DNA of 15,412 bases from Treponema sp. (GCA_031259515.1 JAIRLK010000376.1:1-15412), one strand, 5' to 3'; numbered from the stretch's first letter, positions 7,106 through 13,569 are shown. Translations and numbers: made by a program. The notes: a model not told the origin generated them from the sequence alone.

Positions 7106-7840
7106 TTACATAAACATGCCGCCGTCCACGCTCAGAACCTGGCCGGTGATATAGGACGCGCCGTCAGAGGCCAGAAACAGGGCCGCCTCCGCCACATCCT
7201 CCGGCGTTCCCGCCCGCTTTAAGGGGATGACGGTCATCATCTTGGTCTTGGCCTCTTCGCCCAGGACCTTGGTCATGTCCGAGGTAATGAACCCCGGCGC
7301 TATGGCGTTGACCCGTACCCCCCGGCCAGCAGTTTCCCGTGCCAGACTCTTGGTCAGCCCTATGAGCCCCGCCTTACTGGCGGCGTAGTTCACCTGCCCG
7401 CCGTTTCCGTGCAGGCCAACCACGCTGGACATATTGATGATAACCCCCCGCCGCTTGTGTATCATGTCCCGCCCGACAGAGCGGGCCGCTAGGAACGCGG
7501 CGGTCAGATTTACGTCCAGGACCTTCTGAAAATCCTCCAGCGTCATCCTGAAGGAGAGGTTATCCCGGGTGATCCCGGCATTATTCACCAGGATGTCAAA
7601 CCCCTCAGCTTCCTGGACCGCCCCATCAATGATGCGTTCCACCGCAGTCAAATCGCCCAGGTCTGCGGTAATCCAGTGAAATTTACCTTCCGCACGGCTT
7701 ACCCTGCCGGCCAAATCTTCCGGCTCCCTGGTTCCTATTCCCCAAACCTCCGCCCCTTCGGCGATAAATCGTTCCGCTATAGTTTTCCCGATTCCCCGGG
7801 AAGCCCCGGTAACCAGGGCTTTTTTATTCGCTAACCGCAT
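7106..7840 (-). CDS. fabG: 3-oxoacyl-[ACP] reductase
   Basis: FabG reduces 3-oxoacyl-ACP with NADPH. It is a 244-residue short-chain dehydrogenase with the cofactor loop TGASRGIG (11-18), NNAGITRD (86-93), and the catalytic set Asn111, Ser139, Tyr152 and Lys156 (in NYAASKAG). The ending ITGQVLSVDGGMFM is typical for FabG. The open frame runs further upstream into the GC-rich fabD-fabG spacer. I place the start at the ATG at 7840, because GGAGG lies four bases before it and the FabG homology begins there (MRLANKKALVTG). The 135-bp spacer upstream is the widest gap in the operon. Confidence 0.97.
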   Translation of the reverse strand: MRLANKKALVTGASRGIGKTIAERFIAEGAEVWGIGTREPEDLAGRVSRAEGKFHWITADLGDLTAVERIIDGAVQEAEGFDILVNNAGITRDNLSFRMTLEDFQKVLDVNLTAAFLAARSVGRDMIHKRRGVIINMSSVVGLHGNGGQVNYAASKAGLIGLTKSLARETAGRGVRVNAIAPGFITSDMTKVLGEEAKTKMMTVIPLKRAGTPEDVAEAALFLASDGASYITGQVLSVDGGMFM

Positions 7841-7975
7841 AGTTCCTCCATTACGCCCGCACAAGGCTGTTGTGGGCTGCATCTGCGGGGATCCGCCCCG
7901 CAACGCCCCACTAAGGGTCCAAAGGACCCAGAGGTCCAAGGCCCCCCGAACCCCCAAGGGGCCCAAGGCCCCAGA
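7841..7975. repeat. GC-rich palindromic spacer between fabD and fabG
   Basis: This 135-bp spacer holds short inverted repeats. TGCGGGG (7884-7890) pairs with CCCCGCA (7896-7902), and GGGTCC (7915-7920) with GGACCC (7924-7929). A run of G and C blocks follows, ending in GGGGCCCAAGGCCCC (7959-7972, approximately). The GGGCCCAAGGCC word also occurs near 5325, inside the 3' end of fabZ, so the two stretches look related. There is no T-run, so it is not a simple terminator. It may be an intergenic repeat element or an mRNA processing or pausing structure. Confidence 0.5.
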
Positions 7976-8923
7976 TTATTGTAATAATTTTTCGATAGAT
8001 TCCCGGGCGCCTGCGGCGTAACAGGGAATAGCGCTCCCCGCGTCCCGCCACAGGCCCTGGAGCACTTTTCCGGGGCCGGTTTCCAGAACCGCTTCAACAT
8101 CGCCGCGGGCCGCGACAGCCGCTTCTTCGGCGGTCCACCGGACCGGCTCGGTGATCTGCCGCAGGGCCAGGACTTTGGCCTCCGCAGCGGAAACCACCAG
8201 GCCGCCTGAAACATTGGAATAACAGGGGATGGCCGGGTCTTTGAAAGGCGCGGCCTCCAGGACCGGGGCGAAGGCCGCCGCCGCGCTGTCCATAAGGGGA
8301 GAGTGGAAAGGCCCGGCCACCGCCAGGGGAAGGACCCGCCGGGCGCCGGCCTCCTTGAATTTGACGGCGGCTTGTTCCAGGGCCGCAGCGACGCCGGAGA
8401 TGACCGTCTGTTTGGGGGAATTGAAATTGGCCCCATAAAGCCCCGGTAGCTTCCATTCGGCGATAAGAGCCTCAACCCGGTCCGGGGCCAGGCCGATGAC
8501 GGCGGCCATGCCCGCCGCGTTCTTCCCCAACCTGAAGCGGTCCGCCGCTTCCTGCATGGCCCGGCCCCGCTCTTTCACCAGGCGGAAGCAGTCTTCTGCG
8601 GTAACGATGCCGGCGCAGACCAGGGCGGCGTATTCCCCCAGGCTGAAACCCGCACAGGCACGGGGGAGTATGCCCGCTTCCTCCAGCCGGGCCGCTGCGG
8701 CCAGATTCGCCAGGGTGATGGCAGGCTGGGAAACATCGCTCCGCTTGAGGGTTTCCTCATCAGAATCCCGAATAAGGGCCTCCATGTCCTGCCCTATGAT
8801 GTCCGAGGCAAGGGTAAAGAGGTCTTTCACTTTCGGCGAGTCCAGAAGGTCCAGCCCCATTCCGGGGTACTGGGCGCCCTGACCGGGAAAAAGAAACGCC
8901 GTGTTCGTGGTACAATCTACCAT
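7976..8923 (-). CDS. fabD: Malonyl-CoA:ACP transacylase
   Basis: FabD moves malonyl from CoA to the acyl carrier protein, linking the acc products to the elongation enzymes. It has 315 residues, normal for the family. Motifs: FLFPGQGAQYPGMG (10-23), the nucleophile elbow AGFSLGEYAAL with Ser94, Arg119 in VKERGRAM for the malonyl carboxylate, and His207 in GPFHSPLM. The residue before the nucleophile is Phe (GFSLG) instead of the common His (GHSLG). The ATG at 8923 overlaps the fabH stop by seven bases. A G-rich Shine-Dalgarno-like sequence (GGGGGGAG) lies about nine bases upstream. Confidence 0.96.
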   Translation of the reverse strand: MVDCTTNTAFLFPGQGAQYPGMGLDLLDSPKVKDLFTLASDIIGQDMEALIRDSDEETLKRSDVSQPAITLANLAAAARLEEAGILPRACAGFSLGEYAALVCAGIVTAEDCFRLVKERGRAMQEAADRFRLGKNAAGMAAVIGLAPDRVEALIAEWKLPGLYGANFNSPKQTVISGVAAALEQAAVKFKEAGARRVLPLAVAGPFHSPLMDSAAAAFAPVLEAAPFKDPAIPCYSNVSGGLVVSAAEAKVLALRQITEPVRWTAEEAAVAARGDVEAVLETGPGKVLQGLWRDAGSAIPCYAAGARESIEKLLQ

Positions 8924-9951
8924 ATAATCAAACTCCCCCCGTAAGTTAATCCCGCTCCGAATCCTATCAGCAATAACAGGTCTCCCCGGCGGATTTGGCC
9001 GCTTCGGTTGAGTTCGTCCAGGGCTATGGGAATAGACGCGGCGGACGTGTTGGCGCAGTCTTCGATGTTCATAAAGAATTTTTCCTCCGGGATGTCCAGG
9101 CGCTTTGCCATTGCCTGAATGATCCGGGCGTTCGCCTGATGCGGCACGATCCGGGCCACGTCATCTATGGTGATGTTTGCTTCCGCTAAAAGCTGTTCAA
9201 AAAGCTCGCATACTTTTTTTACGGCGAAGTTATACACCGCCCGGCCGTTCATCTCTATATAAGGCGCCTTGTCCACAATATCGCCGTTACGGTAGGCGTT
9301 TCGGGACCCGCCTTTACGGACGATAAGGTTTTCCGCGCCGGAACCATCGGAACCCAGAACGGTTCTTAGGAGGCCCCGCTTTCCCGGTCCTTCACGGGGA
9401 GCGCCGGTCTTTTCGATAAGGGCGGCCCCGGCGCCATCCCCGAACAAGATGCACAACGACCGGTCGCTCCAGTCCACAAACCGGGAGAGCACATCCGCCC
9501 CAATGACCAGGGCCCGCTTCCGCCCCTCATAAAGTTCCAGAAGACCCGCTGCGGTTTCAAGAGCGTAGACAAAACCACTGCACCCCGCGCCGGCATCCAT
9601 GGCGCCCGCCCGGGATGCCCCCAGTTTGTCCTGAACGATGCAGGCGGTGGAAGGGCACACATGATAATCCGGGGTGGAAGTCCCCAGAACAATAAGGTCC
9701 ACCGTCTTTGCCAGGTCTTCCACCGAGGTTTCCGGGACCAGTCCCGCTTCGGCAGCCTGGATCAGGGCGTTCCGGGACGCTTCCAAAGCTAAATCGCTTG
9801 ACGCGATTCCATCGCCGGCGATATGCCTGGCCCCTATCCCCGTGTGAGAACGTATCCATTCATCGCTGGTATCCAGCCTTTCAGCCAAATCATTATTAGT
9901 TATCCGCCGGGGGGGCAGTGCCCGGCCGGTAGAGATAATTTCTACAGCCAT
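8917..9951 (-). CDS. fabH: 3-oxoacyl-[ACP] synthase III
   Basis: FabH starts chains by condensing an acyl-CoA with malonyl-ACP. The 344-residue thiolase-fold protein has the Cys-His-Asn triad: Cys124 (DAGAGCSGFVYALE), His271 (VPHQANARI) and Asn301 (NTSAASIPIALDE). Other FabH marks are TSDEWIRSHTGIGARH (28-43), LFGDGAGA and the ending GFGAGLTYGG. The loop before the active Cys reads DAGAG, where many FabHs have a D-x-N/S-A-A pattern. Whether this affects primer choice (straight or branched acyl-CoA) cannot be told from sequence. The ATG has AAAGGT upstream. This is the first gene of the operon and follows the promoter and operator at 9969-10025. Confidence 0.97.
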   Translation of the reverse strand: MAVEIISTGRALPPRRITNNDLAERLDTSDEWIRSHTGIGARHIAGDGIASSDLALEASRNALIQAAEAGLVPETSVEDLAKTVDLIVLGTSTPDYHVCPSTACIVQDKLGASRAGAMDAGAGCSGFVYALETAAGLLELYEGRKRALVIGADVLSRFVDWSDRSLCILFGDGAGAALIEKTGAPREGPGKRGLLRTVLGSDGSGAENLIVRKGGSRNAYRNGDIVDKAPYIEMNGRAVYNFAVKKVCELFEQLLAEANITIDDVARIVPHQANARIIQAMAKRLDIPEEKFFMNIEDCANTSAASIPIALDELNRSGQIRRGDLLLLIGFGAGLTYGGSLIIW

Positions 9952-9968
9952 AATTTACCTTTCTTTAG

Positions 9969-9993
9969 ATGACAAATATTTCTAAATTGTCAT
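9969..9993. promoter_or_regulatory. Operator-like inverted repeat at the fabH start site
   Basis: ATGACAA (9969-9975) and TTGTCAT (9987-9993) are perfect inverted 7-bp arms around an 11-bp AT-rich centre. The element covers the predicted transcription start and the first part of the leader, a common position for a repressor site. It does not match the FapR or FabT sites as I remember them. No regulator gene for fatty-acid synthesis lies in the window. Confidence 0.55.
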
Positions 9994-9997
9994 TTAA

Positions 9998-10025
9998 AAT
10001 ATACGATATATTATGGACTTGTCAA
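9998..10025 (-). promoter_or_regulatory. Promoter of the fatty-acid synthesis operon
   Basis: On the minus strand, TTGACA (complement of 10020-10025) is followed after 16 bp by TATATT (complement of 9998-10003), five of six matches to the -10 consensus. The predicted start is near 9991, giving a leader of about 40 bases before fabH. It lies just downstream of a minus-strand terminator (10042-10062) and would drive all ten genes to accA. Confidence 0.7.
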
Positions 10026-10041
10026 GAAGGCGCATTGCCTC

Positions 10042-10062
10042 AAAAAAATCCCGATTATCGGG
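10042..10062 (-). terminator. Intrinsic terminator upstream of the fab operon
   Basis: Read on the minus strand, CCCGAT and ATCGGG form a short perfect stem with a one-base centre (in practice a slightly opened loop), followed at once by ATTTTTTT. It would stop transcription coming from the groES side just before the fabH promoter. The tiny loop makes it a weak hairpin. Confidence 0.5.
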
Positions 10063-10100
10063 TTCCTGCAAACCTTTGGTTCAATGGCAGTTTGCACGGT

Positions 10101-10127
10101 AAAAAATCGTTTAACCGGCGATTTTTT
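10101..10127. repeat. AT-rich perfect inverted repeat
   Basis: AAAAAATCG (10101-10109) and CGATTTTTT (10119-10127) are perfect 9-bp arms with a 9-base loop. It has the A-stem-T layout of a weak bidirectional terminator, but only three of the nine pairs are outside the A/T run. It lies between two better minus-strand terminators. Confidence 0.5.
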
Positions 10128-10154
10128 GGGATTTTATGCGCGATAAGTTTCTAT

Positions 10155-10182
10155 AAAAAAAGACCCGGCGCTTAACCGGGCC
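10155..10182 (-). terminator. Intrinsic terminator after groES
   Basis: On the minus strand, CCCGG and CCGGG form a stem around the loop TTAAGCG. It is extended by a G-T and a G-C pair and followed by seven T residues. This is the clearest terminator in the window. It would end a transcript from groES, including the structured 3' region at 10183-10310. Confidence 0.75.
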
Positions 10183-10310
10183 TTTAGGAGCCGACGGGAT
10201 TTCTCTTTTTGCGCAAACGCCTTTGACGTCCTTACAAACCCCCAAGGAGCCTCGAAATGCGTGAAATTACGCAAAGTCCCCCCAGGCTCCTAGCCGGCTT
10301 ACTTGAAAAA
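10155..10310 (-). ncRNA. Candidate structured RNA or structured groES 3' UTR
   Basis: Between the groES stop and the terminator the minus strand can fold extensively. TAGGAGCC (10292-10285) can close with GGCTCCTA (10192-10185), with GGGA/TCCC and TTTGCG/CGCAAA pairs nested inside. Alternatively GGAGCCT can pair with the nearer AGGCTCC, around a TGCGT/ACGCA hairpin. No protein frame or known RNA consensus was recognised (not SRP RNA or tmRNA). No separate promoter is clear, so it may be an RNA cut from the groES message. Confidence 0.35.
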
Positions 10311-10317
10311 AACGATG

Positions 10318-10584
10318 TTACTCAATAACCGCGATGATATCCGACATCTTGAGGATCAGATGTTCCACGCCATCAATCTTAATCTGGGTTCCAGCGTACT
10401 TATCGTACATAACTTTCTGCCCGGCGCTTACCTTGATCACCTCTTTGTCATCTCCCACTTCCACGACGATACCGGTCTGTGTTTTTTCCTGAGCGGTATC
10501 GGGAATGATGATTCCGCCTGCGGTTTTGGACTCGTTCTTCTCAAGTTTGACCATGACTCGGTCAGCCAAAGGCTTCACTTTCAT
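10318..10584 (-). CDS. groES: Co-chaperonin GroES
   Basis: GroES caps the GroEL folding chamber in the cytoplasm. The 88-residue protein shows the complete Cpn10 fold: MKVKPLADRVMVKLEK at the N-terminus, the mobile loop around SKTAGGIIIPDTAQEK (19-34) that contacts GroEL, the TGIVVEVG strand, and the ending HLILKMSDIIAVIE. GGAGGA lies five bases before the ATG. No groEL follows: the message is predicted to end at 10155. A separate groES is also the case in T. pallidum as I remember it. No CIRCE element (TTAGCACTC-N9-GAGTGCTAA) is present; a different palindrome covers its -10 box. Confidence 0.97.
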   Translation of the reverse strand: MKVKPLADRVMVKLEKNESKTAGGIIIPDTAQEKTQTGIVVEVGDDKEVIKVSAGQKVMYDKYAGTQIKIDGVEHLILKMSDIIAVIE

Positions 10585-10621
10585 ATACTTCCTCCGTTGT
10601 AATTTATGTGATTCTGATGAT

Positions 10622-10663
10622 TTGTATATGAAGAATATACAAAAAATGCGGGGATAAGGTCAA
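10622..10663 (-). promoter_or_regulatory. groES promoter with a palindrome over the -10 box
   Basis: On the minus strand, TTGACC (complement of 10658-10663) is followed after 18 bp by TATATT (complement of 10634-10639). The -10 box lies inside a perfect inverted repeat: TTGTATAT (10622-10629) and ATATACAA (10635-10642) around a 5-base centre. A protein bound there would block polymerase. The sequence is AT-rich, so chance cannot be ruled out, but eight exact pairs at this place suggest an operator. The leader to the groES ATG is about 43 bases. Confidence 0.6.
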
Positions 10664-11028
10664 GAAAAAAATTCGCAATTATTCAGTCGCAGCGCGATTT
10701 CAGAACTTTTCTTGTTCTTGTGTGCTTTAACAAAGGGGGCTACCGCTCCCCATCGGCTCCATTCAGGGTTAAAAGCCCCTTCATTCCGCCGATTGCGGCA
10801 AGCAATAAATTACATATTTATGCTATATTTATGCGCGAAGCGCAACAGGCTCTACGGGAAGCCGGGATGAGTCGAAATGACCCGGAATATGGCGCTTTTT
10901 AAGCGTCTGTAGCATTTCGATACATATATCGGATTCATTTTCACGATATGGGCTATATTGGGATGATCCGGCTTTCATTAGAAACTTTAACTGGTTTTGA
11001 AAGAAAACACCTTGCAAAAAATACTCCG
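10664..11028. other. Intergenic stretch between groES promoter and sigma-factor control region
   Basis: No gene or tRNA was found in these 365 bp. A GC-rich fold lies at about 10733-10781: AAGGGGGCT can pair with AGCCCCTT, with one extra G. An extended -10-like TGCTATATT sits at 10821-10829 on the plus strand without a good -35. The word GCAACAGGCT (10842-10851) recurs at 13606-13615. Two short frames through the middle have no ribosome site and look like chance. Confidence 0.5.
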
Positions 11029-11069
11029 CTTTCTTGTAATTCCTTATATAGCAAGGAATTACAAGAAAG
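11029..11069. promoter_or_regulatory. Long perfect palindrome upstream of the sigma-factor gene (possible activator site)
   Basis: CTTTCTTGTAATTCCTT (11029-11045) and AAGGAATTACAAGAAAG (11053-11069) are perfect 17-bp inverted arms around the 7-base centre ATATAGC. The centre is about 82 bp before the predicted sigma-54 start at 11131, within the usual range for an enhancer-binding protein site. There is no T-run on either side, so it is not an intrinsic terminator. It does not match the NifA (TGT-N10-ACA) or NtrC sites as I know them. Confidence 0.6.
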
Positions 11070-11103
11070 TAAAATCACCTGGTTTTTCTCTAAATCGCTG
11101 AGT

Positions 11104-11120
11104 TTGGCACGAAAATTGCT
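11104..11120 (+). promoter_or_regulatory. Sigma-54 (RpoN) promoter of the sigma-factor gene
   Basis: TTGGCACGAAAATTGCT matches the sigma-54 consensus YTGGCACGRNNNTTGCW at every defined position. GG (11106-11107) and GC (11118-11119) are exactly ten bases apart, as required for -24/-12 recognition. The predicted start is near 11131, giving a leader of about 27 bases. The Shine-Dalgarno sequence GAGGAG then lies just before the ATG at 11158. Confidence 0.85.
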
Positions 11121-11157
11121 TATAAATAAGTAACAACCCATTAAGTGAGGAGAATAC

Positions 11158-12039
11158 ATGACTGGGACCAGGACGAGAAAGAATAACCGGATTGAGCAGA
11201 AGTATCATACGGATGAGAACATCCTTTCGATATACCTCAAAGAGATCAACAAAATCCCTCTTTTGAGCAGAGAAGAAGAAGATGCCATCGCCAGGGAGGC
11301 GGTGAAGGGGAATAAGGCCGCCCAGGACAGGCTCGTAAACGCCAATCTTCGGTTTGTGGTGAATGTAGCAAAAAAATATCAGGGGCAGGGCATTCCCCTT
11401 TCGGACCTTATCAGCGAAGGAAATATAGGCATTATGAACGCTATCAAGCGTTACGATGTGGAGAAGGGGTATCACTTCATTTCCTATGCGGTGTGGTGGA
11501 TCAGGCAGGCTATCCTCAAGGCCATCTGCGAAAAGTCGAGAATGATACGCCTGCCTCTTAACCGGGCGAACGAACTGGTACAAATTGAGAAAGCCCGGAA
11601 ACTGGTTCAGGATGGGCACAGCGCCGAGGCTGAAATCAACGAAATCGCCAAACTGTTGGGCATGGGTCCCGAACATGTCTCGGACATCATCAACATCAGC
11701 CGGGAGTTGGTTTCCCTGGAAAGTCCGGTGTACACCGAAAAAGATTCTTCCATTCTGGGGGATTTCATTGAGGATCAGGATTACAAGTCCCCGGATGAAT
11801 ACGCCATGGATGCGGCCATGTACAGCGACATTGAGGCGGTACTGGGCACCCTGAATCAAAAGGAAGCGGAGATTATCAGGTTCCGCTACGGTCTGGGGAA
11901 AAGGTCTCCTCTGTCCCTCAGAGAAATCGGAGACCGCTTCAACCTGACCAAGGAAAGAATACGGCAAATTGAGAAGAAAGCCCTCAAACGGCTTCAGCAT
12001 CCTTCCCGCAAACGCCTGCTGGAAAGTTACGTAGCATAG
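11158..12039 (+). CDS. Sigma-70-family RNA polymerase sigma factor (RpoS/RpoD-like, no region 1.1)
   Basis: This protein directs RNA polymerase to a set of promoters. The 293 residues contain region 1.2 (about 19-50) and region 2 (56-127), with LVNANLRFVVNVAKKYQ, DLISEGNIGIMNAIKRYD and the -10-reading SYAVWWIRQAILKAI. Region 3 follows (about 131-205, including the LGDFIED finger), then region 4 (215-285) with the -35-reading helix-turn-helix LREIGDRFNLTKERIRQIEK. It lacks the long acidic region 1.1 and the non-conserved insert of large primary sigma factors. It is therefore probably an alternative, RpoS-like factor, although short primary factors of this shape occur in Bacteroidota. GAGGAG precedes the ATG. 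A perfect sigma-54 promoter lies directly upstream. It stands alone on the plus strand, divergent from groES. Confidence 0.95.
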   Translation: MTGTRTRKNNRIEQKYHTDENILSIYLKEINKIPLLSREEEDAIAREAVKGNKAAQDRLVNANLRFVVNVAKKYQGQGIPLSDLISEGNIGIMNAIKRYDVEKGYHFISYAVWWIRQAILKAICEKSRMIRLPLNRANELVQIEKARKLVQDGHSAEAEINEIAKLLGMGPEHVSDIINISRELVSLESPVYTEKDSSILGDFIEDQDYKSPDEYAMDAAMYSDIEAVLGTLNQKEAEIIRFRYGLGKRSPLSLREIGDRFNLTKERIRQIEKKALKRLQHPSRKRLLESYVA

Positions 12040-12048
12040 CCCCGTCTT

Positions 12049-12071
12049 CCGCCGCAGGTTCCTGCCGGCGG
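12049..12071. terminator. GC-rich hairpin between convergent genes
   Basis: CCGCCGCAGG (12049-12058) pairs with CCTGCCGGCGG (12061-12071) with one bulged G, about 10 bp of strong stem. It sits between the sigma-factor stop (12039) and the MATE stop (12082). No T-run follows on either strand, so termination would be inefficient without help. The two-base centre means the innermost pairs open. Confidence 0.35.
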
Positions 12072-12081
12072 GAGTCAGCGG

Positions 12082-13443
12082 TTAGCCTCTTCCGGTTACG
12101 TTGTGCAACCATTTTCCCGACCGGAGGCGCTGGAAACCCAGGAGCATCTTAAGGGGATCTTCCGAAACAATGCAGAGGTAGATGATCCAAACCGGGGCGT
12201 GGAAGATAAAGCTTGCCGCCGCAGCAAGGGGAAGGGCGACGCACCACATGAAAAGCAAATCATAGAAAGCGCAAAATATCGTATCCCCCCCGGCCCGGCA
12301 GACTCCTATCACCATAGACATGTTAAAGGCCCGGAAGGGATAGGAGCAGACCAGGATGATGAACATGCCGGAAGTGATGGCCAGTACCCCGTCAGTTACC
12401 TTGAAAAGGAAGGGTAGCAGCCGGGACAAGGGAAGGAGGAACAAGGCCACTCCCGCCGCCAGAAGGGGGGTAAATCTGGTTATCCATTTAGCGTAATTCC
12501 GGGCGGCGGTTTCGTTTCCTTCACCTATCTTTTTGCCGATAAGAACTCCGGCGCCGTTTCCCAGGCCCATGAACACCACCCAGGTCAGTTGGGAAACCGT
12601 GTTGGTGATGTTGAACGCAGCGATCGCGTCCGTATGGGTCCGGGCAAAGATGAGGTTCTGGGTGTTGACGCCCAGAGACCAGATAAGCTCGTTGATCATC
12701 ACCGGGGCGGCTATTCTGAGGAAACGTCCGAAATAAGGCAGCCTGAAGCTCAAAAGTTCCCGGATAGGGCCGGCGTGGGCGTAACGCCGGAGGTAGCTTA
12801 CGCCGGCCAAGATGCACATCTCGGTGATCCGGGAGATAACCGTGGCAATGGCGGCGCCTTTCACCCCCATGGCCGGGACTGGTCCCGCGCCGAAAATGAA
12901 AAGGTAGTTTAGCCCCCCGTTCATGGACAGGGCGATGAGAGTGGTCGTCATGGGAACCCGGACATGCTCGGTGGAGATAAGGGTGGAACTGAACACAAAA
13001 CTCACCGCATAGGGGATGAAGGCCGGGGCCAGGGCGCTCAGGTAGGCGCTCCCGGCCCGGATTACCTCCGGGTCCCGGGAATATACGCCGATGATGCCCC
13101 GTGGAATAGACAGGGCGGCCAGGGTAAACAGAATCCCCGCGCTCAATCCCAGGGTCAGGCAAAGGCCCACATTCTTTCGTATCCCCAAAATATTGTGTTT
13201 ACCCCAGAACTGGGCGGTAAAGATGCCGCCGCCGTTACAGATGCCAAAAAGGATCATATTGTATAAAAAGAAAAACTGATTGCCCAAGCCCACGGCGGCG
13301 ATTTCCACAGTCCCGAGCTGGCCTATCATCACCGTATCAAGCATATTCACCAGGGAATTCACCAGGTTTTGGAACATGATGGGAATAGCCAAAGTAAAAA
13401 GCACTTTGAAGAATTGCCGGTCGCCAAAAAATGATGATTTCAT
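12082..13443 (-). CDS. MATE-family multidrug/toxin efflux transporter
   Basis: This is an inner-membrane antiporter that exports cationic drugs or metabolites, driven by a Na+ or H+ gradient. The 453 residues form about 12 hydrophobic segments in two similar halves. Family marks: IPIMFQNLVNSLVNMLDTVM in the first helix with Asp36 (an ion-site residue in NorM), NYLFIFG (179-185), GVKGAAIATVISR (193-205), IGKKIGEGN and RAGGDT (383-388). The ending FQRLRSGKWLHNVTG is common in bacterial MATE proteins. I chose the ATG at 13443; a TTG seven codons upstream is possible. Neither has a clear Shine-Dalgarno sequence. A TATGAT box (complement of 13474-13479) could be its -10, with a poor -35. The substrate cannot be predicted. 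Confidence 0.93.
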   Translation of the reverse strand: MKSSFFGDRQFFKVLFTLAIPIMFQNLVNSLVNMLDTVMIGQLGTVEIAAVGLGNQFFFLYNMILFGICNGGGIFTAQFWGKHNILGIRKNVGLCLTLGLSAGILFTLAALSIPRGIIGVYSRDPEVIRAGSAYLSALAPAFIPYAVSFVFSSTLISTEHVRVPMTTTLIALSMNGGLNYLFIFGAGPVPAMGVKGAAIATVISRITEMCILAGVSYLRRYAHAGPIRELLSFRLPYFGRFLRIAAPVMINELIWSLGVNTQNLIFARTHTDAIAAFNITNTVSQLTWVVFMGLGNGAGVLIGKKIGEGNETAARNYAKWITRFTPLLAAGVALFLLPLSRLLPFLFKVTDGVLAITSGMFIILVCSYPFRAFNMSMVIGVCRAGGDTIFCAFYDLLFMWCVALPLAAAASFIFHAPVWIIYLCIVSEDPLKMLLGFQRLRSGKWLHNVTGRG

Positions 13444-13569
13444 AGGAAAAATATAGCAAAACAATCAACACATATCATAGCCGCCCGCTGCGGCGCAAAA
13501 CATACAAAAAATCCTGTCAATAACCAGTCTTGCGGATATACTGGTCCCCTAATAGCCCATAAATCGGGA

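Noticed and set aside
9969..10175. 68-codon plus-strand frame in the fabH-groES spacer
   Set aside because: It begins inside the operator palindrome, has no ribosome site, and runs through three hairpins and terminators.
10720..10902. 60-codon plus-strand frame before the sigma-factor gene
   Set aside because: No ribosome site, no family resemblance I trust, and it passes through a GC-rich fold.
10664..11028. Search for tRNA or other known RNA genes
   Set aside because: No T-loop (GTTC-type) motif with a matching acceptor stem was found.
11059..12000. 313-codon open frame on the minus strand opposite the sigma-factor gene
   Set aside because: It is the mirror of a gene with intact sigma regions 1.2 to 4 and starts without a convincing context.
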